From JAFGHJ01 sp964525555 (GTDB lineage: Bacteria; Hydrothermota; UBA3072), in NCBI GenBank assembly GCA_964525555.1, contig CAZGHN010000013.1, forward strand, positions 9,207 through 73,206: DNA of 64,000 nt, in the 5' to 3' direction. A program made the translations under genes and the position numbers. Positions 8,209 to 17,269 of this stretch are shown here, in pieces (the first letter of the stretch is position 1; every line of letters begins with the position of its first letter). Under the pieces are notes generated by a model, which saw only the letters and a list, made by a program, of their open reading frames with translations, was not told the origin of the DNA and did not search any database.

Positions 8209-9066
8209 ATGTCTGAACCAGTCCCTTATAATTTCGGAGGGCTTGAAGATAAGTTTTCCAATTATGCGACTGCAAAAACAGTCGTTCTGCCAGTACCTTT
8301 TGATAAAACAAGTTCGTGGTTAAGGGGTTCGGACAGAGGGCCAAAAGCAATTATTGAAGCATCCATGAACTTGGAACTTTACGACCTCGAAACAAATACA
8401 GAAGTATATAAAAATGGAATATTTACCTCAAAAGAGATTCTATCCGACAGTTCAGAAGAAATGATAGAATCTGTTTATGAGCGAGTCACCGAATTAATAA
8501 AAGATAATAAATTCGTTGTAACCCTGGGGGGAGAACACACAATTTCCCTCCCCGCAATAAACGCACACCATAATATTTATAAAAAAATGTCTATTCTTCA
8601 CTTAGACGCACATTCAGATATGAGAGATTCATATCTTGATAACAAATTAAGCCACGCATGCGTAATGGCGAGAGTGAAAGAAATAAACGAGAATATAATT
8701 TCAGTCGGAATAAGGAGCTTTGACTCATCGGAATTAAATAATATAAATAAAAACAACACTTTTTTTGCAAAAGATATTTACAATTCTGAAAACTGGATAG
8801 AAAAAGCAATAAGCAAACTTGACCAGAATGTTTATATATCAATAGATCTAGATGTCTTCGATCCTTCGGTCATGCCTTCTACAGGTACTCCGGAACCCGG
8901 CGGTTTGGATTGGTACACGTTAACCGGTTTTCTTAAAGAGGTCTGTAAAAATAGGAACTTAATTGGTTTTGATGTTGTAGAACTCTGTCCTGCTGAAACT
9001 GTGGCGCCGGATTTCCTAGCGGCTAAATTAATATACAAATTACTTAGTTATAAATTCTCGTTATAA
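8209..9066 (+). CDS. speB: Agmatinase
   Basis: A 285-aa ureohydrolase hydrolysing agmatine to putrescine and urea with a binuclear Mn centre. All metal ligands are present: GGEH (H110), LDAHSD (D133, H135, D137) and SIDLDVFDP (D213, D215). The SHACVMARV segment matches the agmatinase substrate loop, and context with arginine decarboxylase argues against arginase. It is the last gene of the polyamine operon, 5 nt after the decarboxylase, with no strong SD and so probably translationally coupled. The following 180 bp holds a motif shared with the upstream flank and a short cacagag-type repeat (ttctctgtgtttccgtctt, about 9177). Confidence 0.94.
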   Translation: MSEPVPYNFGGLEDKFSNYATAKTVVLPVPFDKTSSWLRGSDRGPKAIIEASMNLELYDLETNTEVYKNGIFTSKEILSDSSEEMIESVYERVTELIKDNKFVVTLGGEHTISLPAINAHHNIYKKMSILHLDAHSDMRDSYLDNKLSHACVMARVKEINENIISVGIRSFDSSELNNINKNNTFFAKDIYNSENWIEKAISKLDQNVYISIDLDVFDPSVMPSTGTPEPGGLDWYTLTGFLKEVCKNRNLIGFDVVELCPAETVAPDFLAAKLIYKLLSYKFSL

Positions 9067-9246
9067 AAAAAACAATAATGGTTATATATACAACGCATAG
9101 TTATGACCCAAAAAACTCGCAATTTCTGAAATATAGAAACTAATTAAATCCGTTCAAAGAGATAGAAAATTCTTTTTTTCTCTGTGTTTCCGTCTTAATT
9201 AAAAACTCCTTGACTTTTTTCTTAAATAAACGATTATGAAGGCATA

Positions 9247-10440
9247 ATGAACGTTGTAATATTAAGTAATTCCTATGGAGAAGACAGAAGCGGGGCTTTA
9301 ATTGCAAAAGAACTCAAAAAACTTGATAAAAAAACAAGAATTAGAGCTTTTCCTCTTATTTCTTTCGGTGAGGAATACGAAAAAAGAAATATCAAAGTCA
9401 TAGGGGGACATCCGCCTCCGCCTTCAGGCGGATTTCTTTTAAAAAGTACAAAAAAATTTTTTGCGGATATCGCCAAAGCTCTATTTCTTCCTTTCTTTTA
9501 TATAGACCGCCTCCGGATATTCAGAGAAAGCACTGATATTGTTATAGTCATAGGAGATTTCCCCTTACTAATTCTTGGATATATCTCTTTACGCAAAAAA
9601 GCATACTTTCTAGAACAATGTAAATCCAATTATATACATCCACATTTACCTTTCGAAAGATTTTTTATGCGTGAGATAACCAAAAAAGTTTTCACTCACG
9701 ACGAAATCACCGCAGATGATTTAGATAAGAAAGGTATAAATGCCGAATTTGTAGGCAATCCAATGATGGATGATTTATCGGAAGAAAAAAACTACTGTCC
9801 TCCCAAGGGTAAAACGCTAATCGGATTACTACCGGGCTCACGAAAAGAAGCTTATAATAATATGAAAAAAATAGCTAAAATAATAAAAAAGCTCATGAAA
9901 ATGAACAAAAATTTGCATTTTGCAGTTGCTCTCTCTGAAACAGTCCAAAAAAATAAAATTGAAAAAATCTTATTTAATTTACCGAATAAAGTTGACATCT
10001 GTTACGGAAGTTTCGTTGACATAGTAAAAAAGTCACAACTTGTTATAAGTCTTGGAGGAACTGCTAGTGAACAATCCCTTTATCTTCAATCTCCGGTAAT
10101 ATCTTTTCCCGGAAGCGGAGCACAAAATACCAAACGCAGGCTTAATGGTCAAAAAAAATTACTGGGAGAAGCATTTATACTTCTGAATTACAAACCGGAA
10201 AAAATAGCTGAAGAAATGTTAGAATTACTGAAGAATAAAAAATCACTTAATCTTCTTAAATCAAAAGGTAAGAAAAGAGCCGGTAAGTCAGGCGGGGCAC
10301 AAAAGATAGCTAACTATATATATTATAAAGAAGTAGAAAGCAAGAAGTCAGGCAGAGAATTCAGTAGTCAAAATATAGAATTCAGAATCCCCTTTCACCC
10401 TAAAAAATTAAAACATCAAAAAAATGAAAAAGAAAATTGA
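9247..10440 (+). CDS. Lipid-A-disaccharide synthase-related protein (LpxB-like)
   Basis: A 397-aa GT-B-type protein. MNVVILSNSYGEDRSGALIAKEL, VIGDFPLLI, VGNPMMDDL, IGLLPGSRKEAYNNM and ISLGGTASEQSLYLQSPVISFPG match the LpxB-like TIGR03492 family known from cyanobacteria. True LpxB makes the lipid A disaccharide; the activity of this subgroup is not established. The last ~35 residues (after ANYIYYKE) are not family-like and read through a dispersed intergenic repeat, so the natural C-terminus has probably been extended. TTGACT (9210) precedes the gene with a weak -10 about 9 nt before ATG. It overlaps the next GT2 gene by 17 nt, suggesting envelope glycan work. Confidence 0.78.
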   Translation: MNVVILSNSYGEDRSGALIAKELKKLDKKTRIRAFPLISFGEEYEKRNIKVIGGHPPPPSGGFLLKSTKKFFADIAKALFLPFFYIDRLRIFRESTDIVIVIGDFPLLILGYISLRKKAYFLEQCKSNYIHPHLPFERFFMREITKKVFTHDEITADDLDKKGINAEFVGNPMMDDLSEEKNYCPPKGKTLIGLLPGSRKEAYNNMKKIAKIIKKLMKMNKNLHFAVALSETVQKNKIEKILFNLPNKVDICYGSFVDIVKKSQLVISLGGTASEQSLYLQSPVISFPGSGAQNTKRRLNGQKKLLGEAFILLNYKPEKIAEEMLELLKNKKSLNLLKSKGKKRAGKSGGAQKIANYIYYKEVESKKSGREFSSQNIEFRIPFHPKKLKHQKNEKEN

Positions 10441-11347
10441 AGCAACAGTAGTTCTTCCTACCTTCAATAGACTACCGGTACTAAAAGAATGCTTATCTGC
10501 ACTATCAAACCAAACAACAAAAAGCTTCGAGATTATACTTATAGATGACTGTTCCACGGACGGGACAGGTGAATATATTAAAAAATGCGATCTTAACAAT
10601 TTAAGATACATACGCCTAAAAAAACGTTCAGGACCGTATTACGCCAGAAATCTCGGAATCAGAGAAGCAAAAGGAGAGATAATAATATTTATCGATTCTG
10701 ACGTAATTGTCTTTCCGGATTTTGTCGAAGACCATATAAAAATCCATAAAAAAAGAGATGATCTCGCTGTCCAGGGTATGGTTAAACACGTAAATAATAT
10801 AAAAAAATTTAATATGGAAAATTTTTATATTCCAAATGCCCTTTGTCTTAGAACCTTTATAACTCAAAATGCGTCTATAAGAAGAAAATATCTTATCGCC
10901 GTAGGCGGTTTTGACCAATTCGGCGATCAAATGGGATACAAAGATGTAGATATGGGATTAAAACTAATGGATCTGAAACTAAAATGGATATATGGAATAA
11001 GAAGTTGTAAAGCTTTTCACATCGATGGTGATACAACGGAAGAAAACCTTAAGAAAACCTTTGAAAAATGGAAACAACAGGGGTATTCTGCATATTATTT
11101 TGTTAAGAAATGGGGAAAAAGGGGCGAAAAATATGCAAGAACTAAAAGAGCTCTATTTTACTCCAGAGTTTTCAACACCAAACGCTGGGTTGAAAATAAA
11201 AATATCTGTAAAATAATTATTGAAAGCAAAAAAAACTTAAAGATAAGTGCAAGTTTACTTAAAGGAATAGCGCGTTACCATTATAGAAGCAAAGGAATAA
11301 ATAATGCAATCAACGATGAAAGCATCAGGAATAGTAGTAACGCATAA
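10424..11347 (+). CDS. Family 2 glycosyltransferase (copy 1)
   Basis: A 307-aa inverting GT-A enzyme. The N-terminus EATVVLPTFNRLPVLKECLSAL, LIDDCSTDGT, YYARNLGIREAKGEIIIFIDSDV (DxD metal site) and the QNASIRRKYLIAVGGFDQFG / DVDMGLKL acceptor region are typical of GT2. No transmembrane helix is present. It overlaps the upstream LpxB-like gene by 17 nt and the downstream paralogue by 44 nt; copy 2 aligns along its whole length, so the two are an old tandem duplication. Sugar donor and acceptor are unknown; a cell-surface polysaccharide role is inferred. Confidence 0.9.
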   Translation: MKKKIEATVVLPTFNRLPVLKECLSALSNQTTKSFEIILIDDCSTDGTGEYIKKCDLNNLRYIRLKKRSGPYYARNLGIREAKGEIIIFIDSDVIVFPDFVEDHIKIHKKRDDLAVQGMVKHVNNIKKFNMENFYIPNALCLRTFITQNASIRRKYLIAVGGFDQFGDQMGYKDVDMGLKLMDLKLKWIYGIRSCKAFHIDGDTTEENLKKTFEKWKQQGYSAYYFVKKWGKRGEKYARTKRALFYSRVFNTKRWVENKNICKIIIESKKNLKISASLLKGIARYHYRSKGINNAINDESIRNSSNA

Positions 11348-12224
11348 CCGCGGAGCTATTTTAAAACACTGTATTAATAAACTGTTGGACCAAACAGCAG
11401 ATGGTTACGAAGTTATAGTGGTCGATGACGGCTCCAATGATGGGTCAGAAAAAACGATAAAAAGAATCAAAGACAACAAGTTTCGATATCTTAGAAACAA
11501 TAAAAAAAAGGGACAATCATACGCGAGAAACAAGGGAATAGATGCAGCAAAGGGAGAAATTATTATATTTGTTGATTCCGATGTTCTTGTTGATAAAAAT
11601 TTTATTCGCGACCATATAAACATTCACAACAGAAAAGACAAACTGATTGTTCAGGGTATGGTAAGACACATACGTCGAATTGAAGACTACGGTACTCTTA
11701 ATTTACTGATTGATGGACTTTGCCTTGCGGGACTTATAACTCAAAATGTTTCTGTAAAGAAAAAATATCTCCTTGAAGTCGGAGCATTTGACGAATCTTT
11801 TGGAGATACAATGGGTTATATGGATGTGGAAATTGGCAGAAGACTGAAAAAGGACCTCGGATTAAAAACAGTTTATGCTTTTAGGAATTGTCTCGCCTGG
11901 CATTTCGACGGATATGAAACAGATGATAAAATCAGGTCTATCATAAAGAAGTCTTACGAAAGAGGGAAAAATGCAGTAATATTTGCACAAAAACATGGTA
12001 GAACTGTTGCTGCTCGCCATGTTAAAAAATCCTACGCCGATTTAATCACCAGGATATGCGGAACAGAACAATGGATAGAAGAAAAGGGAATAAAGTACCT
12101 TATGAATCATAAGGATAGTTTATCTTATCCCTTTTTGAAGTGGATCATAAAATACCATTATAGAAATAAAGGCATAAGAGAGGCTCTTGAAGAAAATAAC
12201 AAAAATATAAAGGATAAGATTTAA
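11304..12224 (+). CDS. Family 2 glycosyltransferase (copy 2)
   Basis: A 306-aa GT2 enzyme paralogous to the preceding gene: ASGIVVTHNRGAILKHC, VVDDGSNDGSE, SYARNKGIDAAKGEIIIFVDSDV, LITQNVSVKKKYLLEVGAFDESFG and the MDVEIGRRLK catalytic region. The C-terminal WIIKYHYRNKGIREAL block is shared with copy 1 (GIARYHYRSKGINNAI). Its start is embedded 44 nt inside copy 1. The start is supported by the family N-terminus following immediately (MQSTMKASGIVVT), although the inner M5 could also be used. It ends the LpxB-like/GT2/GT2 operon before a new promoter at 12251. Confidence 0.9.
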   Translation: MQSTMKASGIVVTHNRGAILKHCINKLLDQTADGYEVIVVDDGSNDGSEKTIKRIKDNKFRYLRNNKKKGQSYARNKGIDAAKGEIIIFVDSDVLVDKNFIRDHINIHNRKDKLIVQGMVRHIRRIEDYGTLNLLIDGLCLAGLITQNVSVKKKYLLEVGAFDESFGDTMGYMDVEIGRRLKKDLGLKTVYAFRNCLAWHFDGYETDDKIRSIIKKSYERGKNAVIFAQKHGRTVAARHVKKSYADLITRICGTEQWIEEKGIKYLMNHKDSLSYPFLKWIIKYHYRNKGIREALEENNKNIKDKI

Positions 12225-12250
12225 CAAAAAGGTAGAATTTACAATAGGGG

Positions 12251-12278
12251 TTGACAACAATTTACGAAAAATTATATT
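12251..12278 (+). promoter_or_regulatory. Promoter of the moxR/bat operon
   Basis: TTGACA (12251-12256), 16-nt spacer, TATATT (12273-12278). The start near 12285 gives a leader of about 35 nt with SD aaggaggtag before ATG 12320. Confidence 0.75.
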
Positions 12279-12319
12279 GAAAAGCCCCAAACAAATACAT
12301 AAAGTGAGAAGGAGGTAGA

Positions 12320-13309
12320 ATGAGTATTGATTTACAAAAGTTAAATAAAGAAGCAGAGGAGAAGAGTGCTGTAATTGAAAACCTTTTCGCAGAAATAGGC
12401 AAATCTATAATAGGGCAAAGAGAAATCTTAGAAAAAACCATTATAGGTCTTCTTACAAGAGGACATATCCTCATAGAAGGAGTTCCTGGTCTTGCAAAAA
12501 CCTACATAATAAAAACGCTTGCAGCGGCAGTAAATGCCACTTTCAGAAGAATCCAGTTCACTCCTGACCTTCTCCCTGCTGACATTACGGGAACCCAAAT
12601 ATACAATCAGAAAACCGGCGATTTTACACCTAAGAAAGGTCCTCTATTTGCAAACTTTATATTATCTGACGAGATAAATAGAGCCCCTCCAAAGGTTCAA
12701 AGCGCATTACTCGAAGCAATGCAGGAAAGACAGGTAACTATAGGAGACCAGACATATCCTCTGCCCGAACCATTTATGGTTCTGGCAACTCAGAATCCTA
12801 TAGAACAGGAAGGAACATATCCTCTACCTGAGGCTCAAGTTGATCGATTTAAACAGAAATTGGTCATTGGTTACCCAAATAAGGAAGAAGAAAAAAGAAT
12901 CATGAAACAGCAAACAGCAGAAGAACTTCCTAAAACAAAACCTGTAGTGGACATAAAGAAAATAAACTCTCTTAGAGACTTTATTTTCAAAATACATGCC
13001 GATGAAAAAATAAGGGATTATATCATCGATATAGTATTTGCTACAAGAAAGCCTTCCGATTATGGTATTAAAGACCTAGACGTTTATATTAGATACGGTG
13101 CATCACCAAGGGCATCAATATATCTTTTTGAAGCTGCTAGAGCTCATGCATTCTTGCAGCGGCGAGGCTTTGTGATACCCGAAGATGTAAAAGCGGCTGT
13201 GTATGACATTCTTCGTCACAGAATAATTTTATCTTATGAAGCCGAAGCAGAGGGCGTAAAAGAAGAAGACATAATAAGAGATATTTTAGAAGCTGTTGAA
13301 ATACCATAG
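12320..13309 (+). CDS. MoxR-family AAA+ ATPase
   Basis: A 329-aa MoxR ATPase. Walker A is GVPGLAKT (54-61), Walker B FILSDEIN (113-119), followed by RAPPKVQSALLEAMQERQVT, sensor LATQNPIEQEGTYPLPEAQVDRF and a C-terminal lid. MoxR proteins act as chaperones with VWA-domain partners and are the usual first gene of Bat operons. The strong SD aaggaggt sits 5 nt before ATG. A repeat-filled 343-bp gap separates it from the DUF58 gene; no promoter or terminator was recognised there, so they are probably still one operon. Confidence 0.95.
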   Translation: MSIDLQKLNKEAEEKSAVIENLFAEIGKSIIGQREILEKTIIGLLTRGHILIEGVPGLAKTYIIKTLAAAVNATFRRIQFTPDLLPADITGTQIYNQKTGDFTPKKGPLFANFILSDEINRAPPKVQSALLEAMQERQVTIGDQTYPLPEPFMVLATQNPIEQEGTYPLPEAQVDRFKQKLVIGYPNKEEEKRIMKQQTAEELPKTKPVVDIKKINSLRDFIFKIHADEKIRDYIIDIVFATRKPSDYGIKDLDVYIRYGASPRASIYLFEAARAHAFLQRRGFVIPEDVKAAVYDILRHRIILSYEAEAEGVKEEDIIRDILEAVEIP

Positions 13310-13652
13310 CGCGGAAACCCCAAACTAAAAAAAAGGATCACCACAGAGAACACAGAGGAATCGATTGTGGTAAAAAAAGAAAAAACACTGAGAACACAGA
13401 GAAAAAAACAAAAGGAAATAGCCACGGATGAACACGGAAAAACAAGGATTAAAAAATTTATTCTTTTGTTTTAATAAAAAAAGTATATGGGAAGGGGTGG
13501 GTATCAGCGTTCATCAGCGTAAATCAGTGGCTAATTCAGATGTGCTGGCTTGGGTTTCGAAAACACAAAATGTAAACTCTTTGAACTCTGTGGTAAAAAA
13601 AATCGGTGTGGTGTTGTGTGGGCTCTGTGTTTAGTTTTTTTAATAAATAACT
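13310..13652. repeat. Degenerate dispersed repeats filling the moxR-DUF58 gap
   Basis: Non-coding. It holds runs of accacagagaacacagagg-type sequence (13339-13410), ccacggatgaacacggaaa (13422-13440), gcgttcatcagcgtaaatcagtggc (13507-13531) and ttgaactctgtggtaaaaaa (13579-13598), the same families seen in other spacers of this window. A 68-codon ORF across it (13428-13634) is repeat translation, not a gene. Confidence 0.8.
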
Positions 13653-14537
13653 ATGGAAGATCGAATTAAAGAGATACTAAAAGAAGTAAGACAAATCGAA
13701 ATAGAGTCCAAAAAGGTAGTAAACACTCTCTTTGGCGGAGAATACAAAAGTTCCTTTAAAGGCAAAGGAATGGAATTCCATGAAGTACGAGATTACTTTC
13801 CGGGAGACGATGTAAGAAACATCGATTGGAATGTAACAGCCAGAATGAATCATCCTTTTGTCAAGAGATTCGTAGAAGAAAGAGAGTTGACGATTTTTAT
13901 AATAGCCGACTGTAGCGGTTCAGGCGACTTTGGCACACGAAAAGAAAAGAAAAAAGACCTAATAGCCAGAATAGCCGCTCTTTTTGCATTTTCTGCCGAA
14001 AAAAACAACGACAAAGCAGGACTTTTGATGTTTTCCGATAAGGTAGAACATTATCTTCCTCCCGCAAAAGGAAGAAGACATACTCTCCATATAATACGGG
14101 ATATCTTGCTTTTCCAAGGAGAAAGTAAAAAAACCGATCCTGTACCTGCAATGGAGTTTTCCCAAGAAGTTCTGCGCCACGGTTCTATTGTTATTTTAAT
14201 TTCCGACTTCCTTGGAGAGACTTTTGACGTAAAACATATAAGAATGCCTCTTTCTCTTATGGCAAAGAAATTTGATTTGATCCCGATTATAGTTCGAGAC
14301 CCTATGGAAATTGATCTCACCATCAATGGAAAAATAACCTTTAGGGATGCAGAAAGCGGTAAAATAAAGATGTTTGACGGTAAAGAACTATCAAAAAAAA
14401 TCAAAGAAATCCGCAGCGCAAGAGACGAAGAACTATACCGTATACTTAACATAAATGGCCTTGATAGAATAGAAATAAAATCCGGAGAAGATTACGTCGG
14501 TTCTATTCATCGCCTTTTTCAAAGGAGACTTCCTTGA
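13653..14537 (+). CDS. DUF58 domain protein (VWA-like, Bat operon)
   Basis: A 294-aa DUF58 protein. The hallmark FKGKGMEFHEVRDYFPGDDVRNIDWNVTARM block occupies residues about 31-62. A degenerate VWA metal site follows (FIIADCSGSGDFG, about 86-98) with later ISDFLGE. DUF58 proteins accompany MoxR ATPases and BatA/B and are thought to form a complex with them; the biochemical role is unresolved. It has no N-terminal membrane helices and is probably cytoplasmic. The stop overlaps the next start by 4 nt. Confidence 0.93.
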   Translation: MEDRIKEILKEVRQIEIESKKVVNTLFGGEYKSSFKGKGMEFHEVRDYFPGDDVRNIDWNVTARMNHPFVKRFVEERELTIFIIADCSGSGDFGTRKEKKKDLIARIAALFAFSAEKNNDKAGLLMFSDKVEHYLPPAKGRRHTLHIIRDILLFQGESKKTDPVPAMEFSQEVLRHGSIVILISDFLGETFDVKHIRMPLSLMAKKFDLIPIIVRDPMEIDLTINGKITFRDAESGKIKMFDGKELSKKIKEIRSARDEELYRILNINGLDRIEIKSGEDYVGSIHRLFQRRLP

Positions 14538-15328
14538 TTTTACTTTATATTATCTCCTTACTAAATCTCCGGATAACTCCTGATTCTGCAACCGTGGGAG
14601 ATACTTTAACCTTAAATATTAGAGGGATTTTACCCGATTCCTTAACGATTATAAAGCCCGATTCCTTTCCCGATATTATCATATTAGATTCTATCAAACA
14701 AAGTTCCGACACATCCGCTATATTACATTTTACATCCTTCTCGACAGGGCCACAGGAATTCAAACTTAAAGCAGACAAAGATACACTAACTTCTATCTAC
14801 TTTATAAAATCTATTCTGGAGCCGGAAAACAAAGGTATATCACCAATTTGGGGTCCCTACGGCTTTTTCAACTGGCATTATCTACTATTTTTATTAATCC
14901 TCCCCCTTGGGGGCATCGCCTACCTTATTTTTAAAAAATATAGAAGAAAGGATATAGAGTTAATAGAAGAAGACCAGATGGAACCAGCAGAAGAAGCCTT
15001 AATAAACCTAAAAATACTCGAAGAAAAAGTTTCCGAGTGGAATTGGAACAAACTCTATACTTCTTTATCATATATCTCAAGAAGATATATGGAAAGAAAG
15101 GCAAAAATTCCTGCCTCGGAAGCAACAACATCCGAACTGCTCCTTTTAATAAAAAAAGACCGACTTGATTTATTTTCTCCTCTGGTAAGACAATTCCCGA
15201 CTTGGGATTTGATAAAATTCGCCGATAAAGAAGCAAGTCCCGAAGAATTCGATAAGGACATTGCTCTACTTAGAACAATAATAGAAAAAACGGAAAAGGA
15301 AGATCAAGAAGATGATACACTTCAATAA
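14534..15328 (+). CDS. DUF4381-like membrane protein of the Bat operon
   Basis: A 264-aa protein with an N-terminal hydrophobic segment (MILLYIISLLNL), a periplasmic beta-rich domain (about 15-95), one transmembrane helix (WHYLLFLLILPLGGIAYLIF, about 116-135) followed by KKYRRK, and an acidic helical cytoplasmic C-terminus. The architecture and position between DUF58 and BatA match the small DUF4381-type component of Bat loci. Sequence identity to that family is a position-guided guess. It overlaps both neighbours (4 and 17 nt), indicating tight coupling. Confidence 0.65.
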   Translation: MILLYIISLLNLRITPDSATVGDTLTLNIRGILPDSLTIIKPDSFPDIIILDSIKQSSDTSAILHFTSFSTGPQEFKLKADKDTLTSIYFIKSILEPENKGISPIWGPYGFFNWHYLLFLLILPLGGIAYLIFKKYRRKDIELIEEDQMEPAEEALINLKILEEKVSEWNWNKLYTSLSYISRRYMERKAKIPASEATTSELLLLIKKDRLDLFSPLVRQFPTWDLIKFADKEASPEEFDKDIALLRTIIEKTEKEDQEDDTLQ

Positions 15329-16283
15329 TCCTCTTTATCTTACAGGCCTGGTTTTAGTCCCTCTTTTCTATTTTCTACAAAAGAAAAGAAGTAACCCCTC
15401 TATCCTTTATTCCGACACCTATTCTCTGGGATTAAAACCAGCAGGCGAAATATATACAAACTTAAGAAATTACCTTTTGTTACCAATTTTAATCTTAATG
15501 TTCATCGGACTTGCGCGTCCACAAAGGGGATACGAAACAGAAATTATAAATAAAGAAGGGATCGATATCGTAATCGTTATGGATATATCAGGCTCTATGA
15601 GAGCTGCGGATTTTAAGCCCAATCGGATGGAGGCAGCGAAGAAACTGGGAAGTGAATTCATAGATATGCGCAGTGGAGACAGAATAGGACTGGTTGTCTA
15701 CGCACGAGAAGGTCTGATCCTTGCCCCTTTAACTCTCGACCACGACTTAATCAAGCAACAGATCGAGTCTCTCAAATTCGATCTTCTTCCTGACGGAACC
15801 GCAATAGGAATGGGTATAACCTATGGAACTTTTATCCTGTCCGGTTCGACTAGTAAAAATAAAATCATGGTGCTTCTTACAGATGGAAGGAACAATGCCG
15901 GCAATATAGATCCAGAGGCTGCGGCAAAAAACGCTCTCGAGGCTGGCATAAAGATTTACACGATCGGAATAGGAGAAAGAGGCCCGGTGCCTTATCCTGT
16001 ACAGAATGCTTTAGGAATAACACACTACGCGAACGCAGATTTCGAAATAAACGAAGAAGTCCTGGAAAAAATCGCGGACGAAACGAGAGGAAAATATTTC
16101 CGTGCAACTTCCAGCGAAACCCTTAAAGAAATTTATGAAATAATAGATAAAATGGAAACAACAATTTTTAAAGTCGAAAAGCTCGCCAAATATAGAGAGA
16201 AATTACACCTTGTCCTTATACCTGCGGTAATTTTATTTATGGTTATTTTTATAGAACCGGTCGCTTCAAGGAGAATACCATGA
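15312..16283 (+). CDS. batA: BatA, VWA-domain membrane protein
   Basis: A 323-aa protein: N-terminal helices (YLTGLVLVPLFYFLQKK; YLLLPILILMFIGLARP), a VWA domain with perfect MIDAS DISGSM (about 93-98) and the later LLTDGRNNAG, and a C-terminal membrane helix (LVLIPAVILFMVIFIEP). The VWA domain lies between the membrane segments on the periplasmic side in BatA/BatB models. In Bacteroides, bat genes support aerotolerance and envelope stress resistance. It overlaps its neighbours by 17 and 4 nt. Confidence 0.92.
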   Translation: MIHFNNPLYLTGLVLVPLFYFLQKKRSNPSILYSDTYSLGLKPAGEIYTNLRNYLLLPILILMFIGLARPQRGYETEIINKEGIDIVIVMDISGSMRAADFKPNRMEAAKKLGSEFIDMRSGDRIGLVVYAREGLILAPLTLDHDLIKQQIESLKFDLLPDGTAIGMGITYGTFILSGSTSKNKIMVLLTDGRNNAGNIDPEAAAKNALEAGIKIYTIGIGERGPVPYPVQNALGITHYANADFEINEEVLEKIADETRGKYFRATSSETLKEIYEIIDKMETTIFKVEKLAKYREKLHLVLIPAVILFMVIFIEPVASRRIP

Positions 16284-17269
16284 ATTGGACTTCCCCATTT
16301 TATCTCAATTTCCTATGGTTCGTGCCGATGGTAGTCTCACTGGTGTTCTACGTAAGACAGAGGAATAAAAAAATACTAAAAAAGATTGCAGATAAAAACC
16401 TGCGGGGAGTTATATGGAAAGAAGATAGAAAAAAATCTTTATGGAGAGAAATACTGCTGATCGCTTCACTTACACTTTTAATCATCGCATCGGCCAGGCC
16501 AAGATGGGGAAAACAGCTGACTATTACTCAGGTAGAAGGATATAATGTGGTTTTCGCGCTCGACGCTTCATCCAGCATGCTCGCTCAGGACGTAAAAGGA
16601 GGGCGTCTCAACAAAGCCAAAGAATCCATCAAAGCAGCACTGAATCAGCTGCCTGGAAGCCGCTTCGGACTCGTTGCGTTCTCCGGTAATGCTTATATAT
16701 TATGCCCTCTGACTACCGACGTAAATTCTTTCCGTTTATTTATTGATATGGTAGAACCTTCGCTTATACCTACGGAAGGAACGGATATTGGTGGCGCAAT
16801 AAGAAAATCCATGGAATTATTTTCCGAAAAGATAAGCGGTTCAAAAATCATTATCCTGGTAACCGACGGAGAAAACACGCGGGGAGACCCGAGGGTGGAT
16901 GCCTTAAATGCCAGAAAAGAAGGAATAAAAATATTTACGATTTCCGCAGGAACAAAGGAAGGCGCTCCTATCCCAAAATACAACGAAGAGGGGAAATTTT
17001 CAGAGTACCTGAAAGACGATAACGGCAAACCCCATATATCCATCGTAAACCAAGATATGCTGAAATTAATCGCAAGGGCCGGAGACGGAGCTTTTCTTGA
17101 GGGTGAGGGCGTAGAATTGGGTATTTTAATCAAATTATTCAAGGGCCTAAAAACCGGAGAATTTTCTTCGGAAAAAGTCGAACATTACCAGGAAAAATAT
17201 ATTTTCTTCTTGATACCCTCTCTTTTATTTCTTATAATTGCAATTCTCATTAAAACGGGGAAGGAATGA
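16280..17269 (+). CDS. batB: BatB, VWA-domain membrane protein
   Basis: A 329-aa paralogue of BatA: NLFWFVP-type N-terminal helix, a second helix (REILLIASLTLLIIASARPRW), a VWA domain with MIDAS DASSSM (about 95-100) and LVTDGENTRGD, and a C-terminal helix (YIFFLIPSLLFLIIAILI). It is the second VWA component and probable BatA partner. Start and stop overlap both neighbours by 4 nt. Confidence 0.92.
   Translation: MNWTSPFYLNFLWFVPMVVSLVFYVRQRNKKILKKIADKNLRGVIWKEDRKKSLWREILLIASLTLLIIASARPRWGKQLTITQVEGYNVVFALDASSSMLAQDVKGGRLNKAKESIKAALNQLPGSRFGLVAFSGNAYILCPLTTDVNSFRLFIDMVEPSLIPTEGTDIGGAIRKSMELFSEKISGSKIIILVTDGENTRGDPRVDALNARKEGIKIFTISAGTKEGAPIPKYNEEGKFSEYLKDDNGKPHISIVNQDMLKLIARAGDGAFLEGEGVELGILIKLFKGLKTGEFSSEKVEHYQEKYIFFLIPSLLFLIIAILIKTGKE

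Noticed and set aside
6424..9139. Short AATTTCTnAAATnTAGAAA motif on both sides of the polyamine operon
   Set aside because: Only two AT-rich copies with mismatches; too weak to call an attachment site or flanking repeat.
13330..13610. Possible CRISPR array from repeated accacagagaacacagag units
   Set aside because: Units are degenerate, of irregular spacing, found across many spacers, and no cas genes are present.
13428..13634. 68-codon ORF between moxR and DUF58
   Set aside because: It translates the dispersed repeat family, has no SD and no protein-like pattern.
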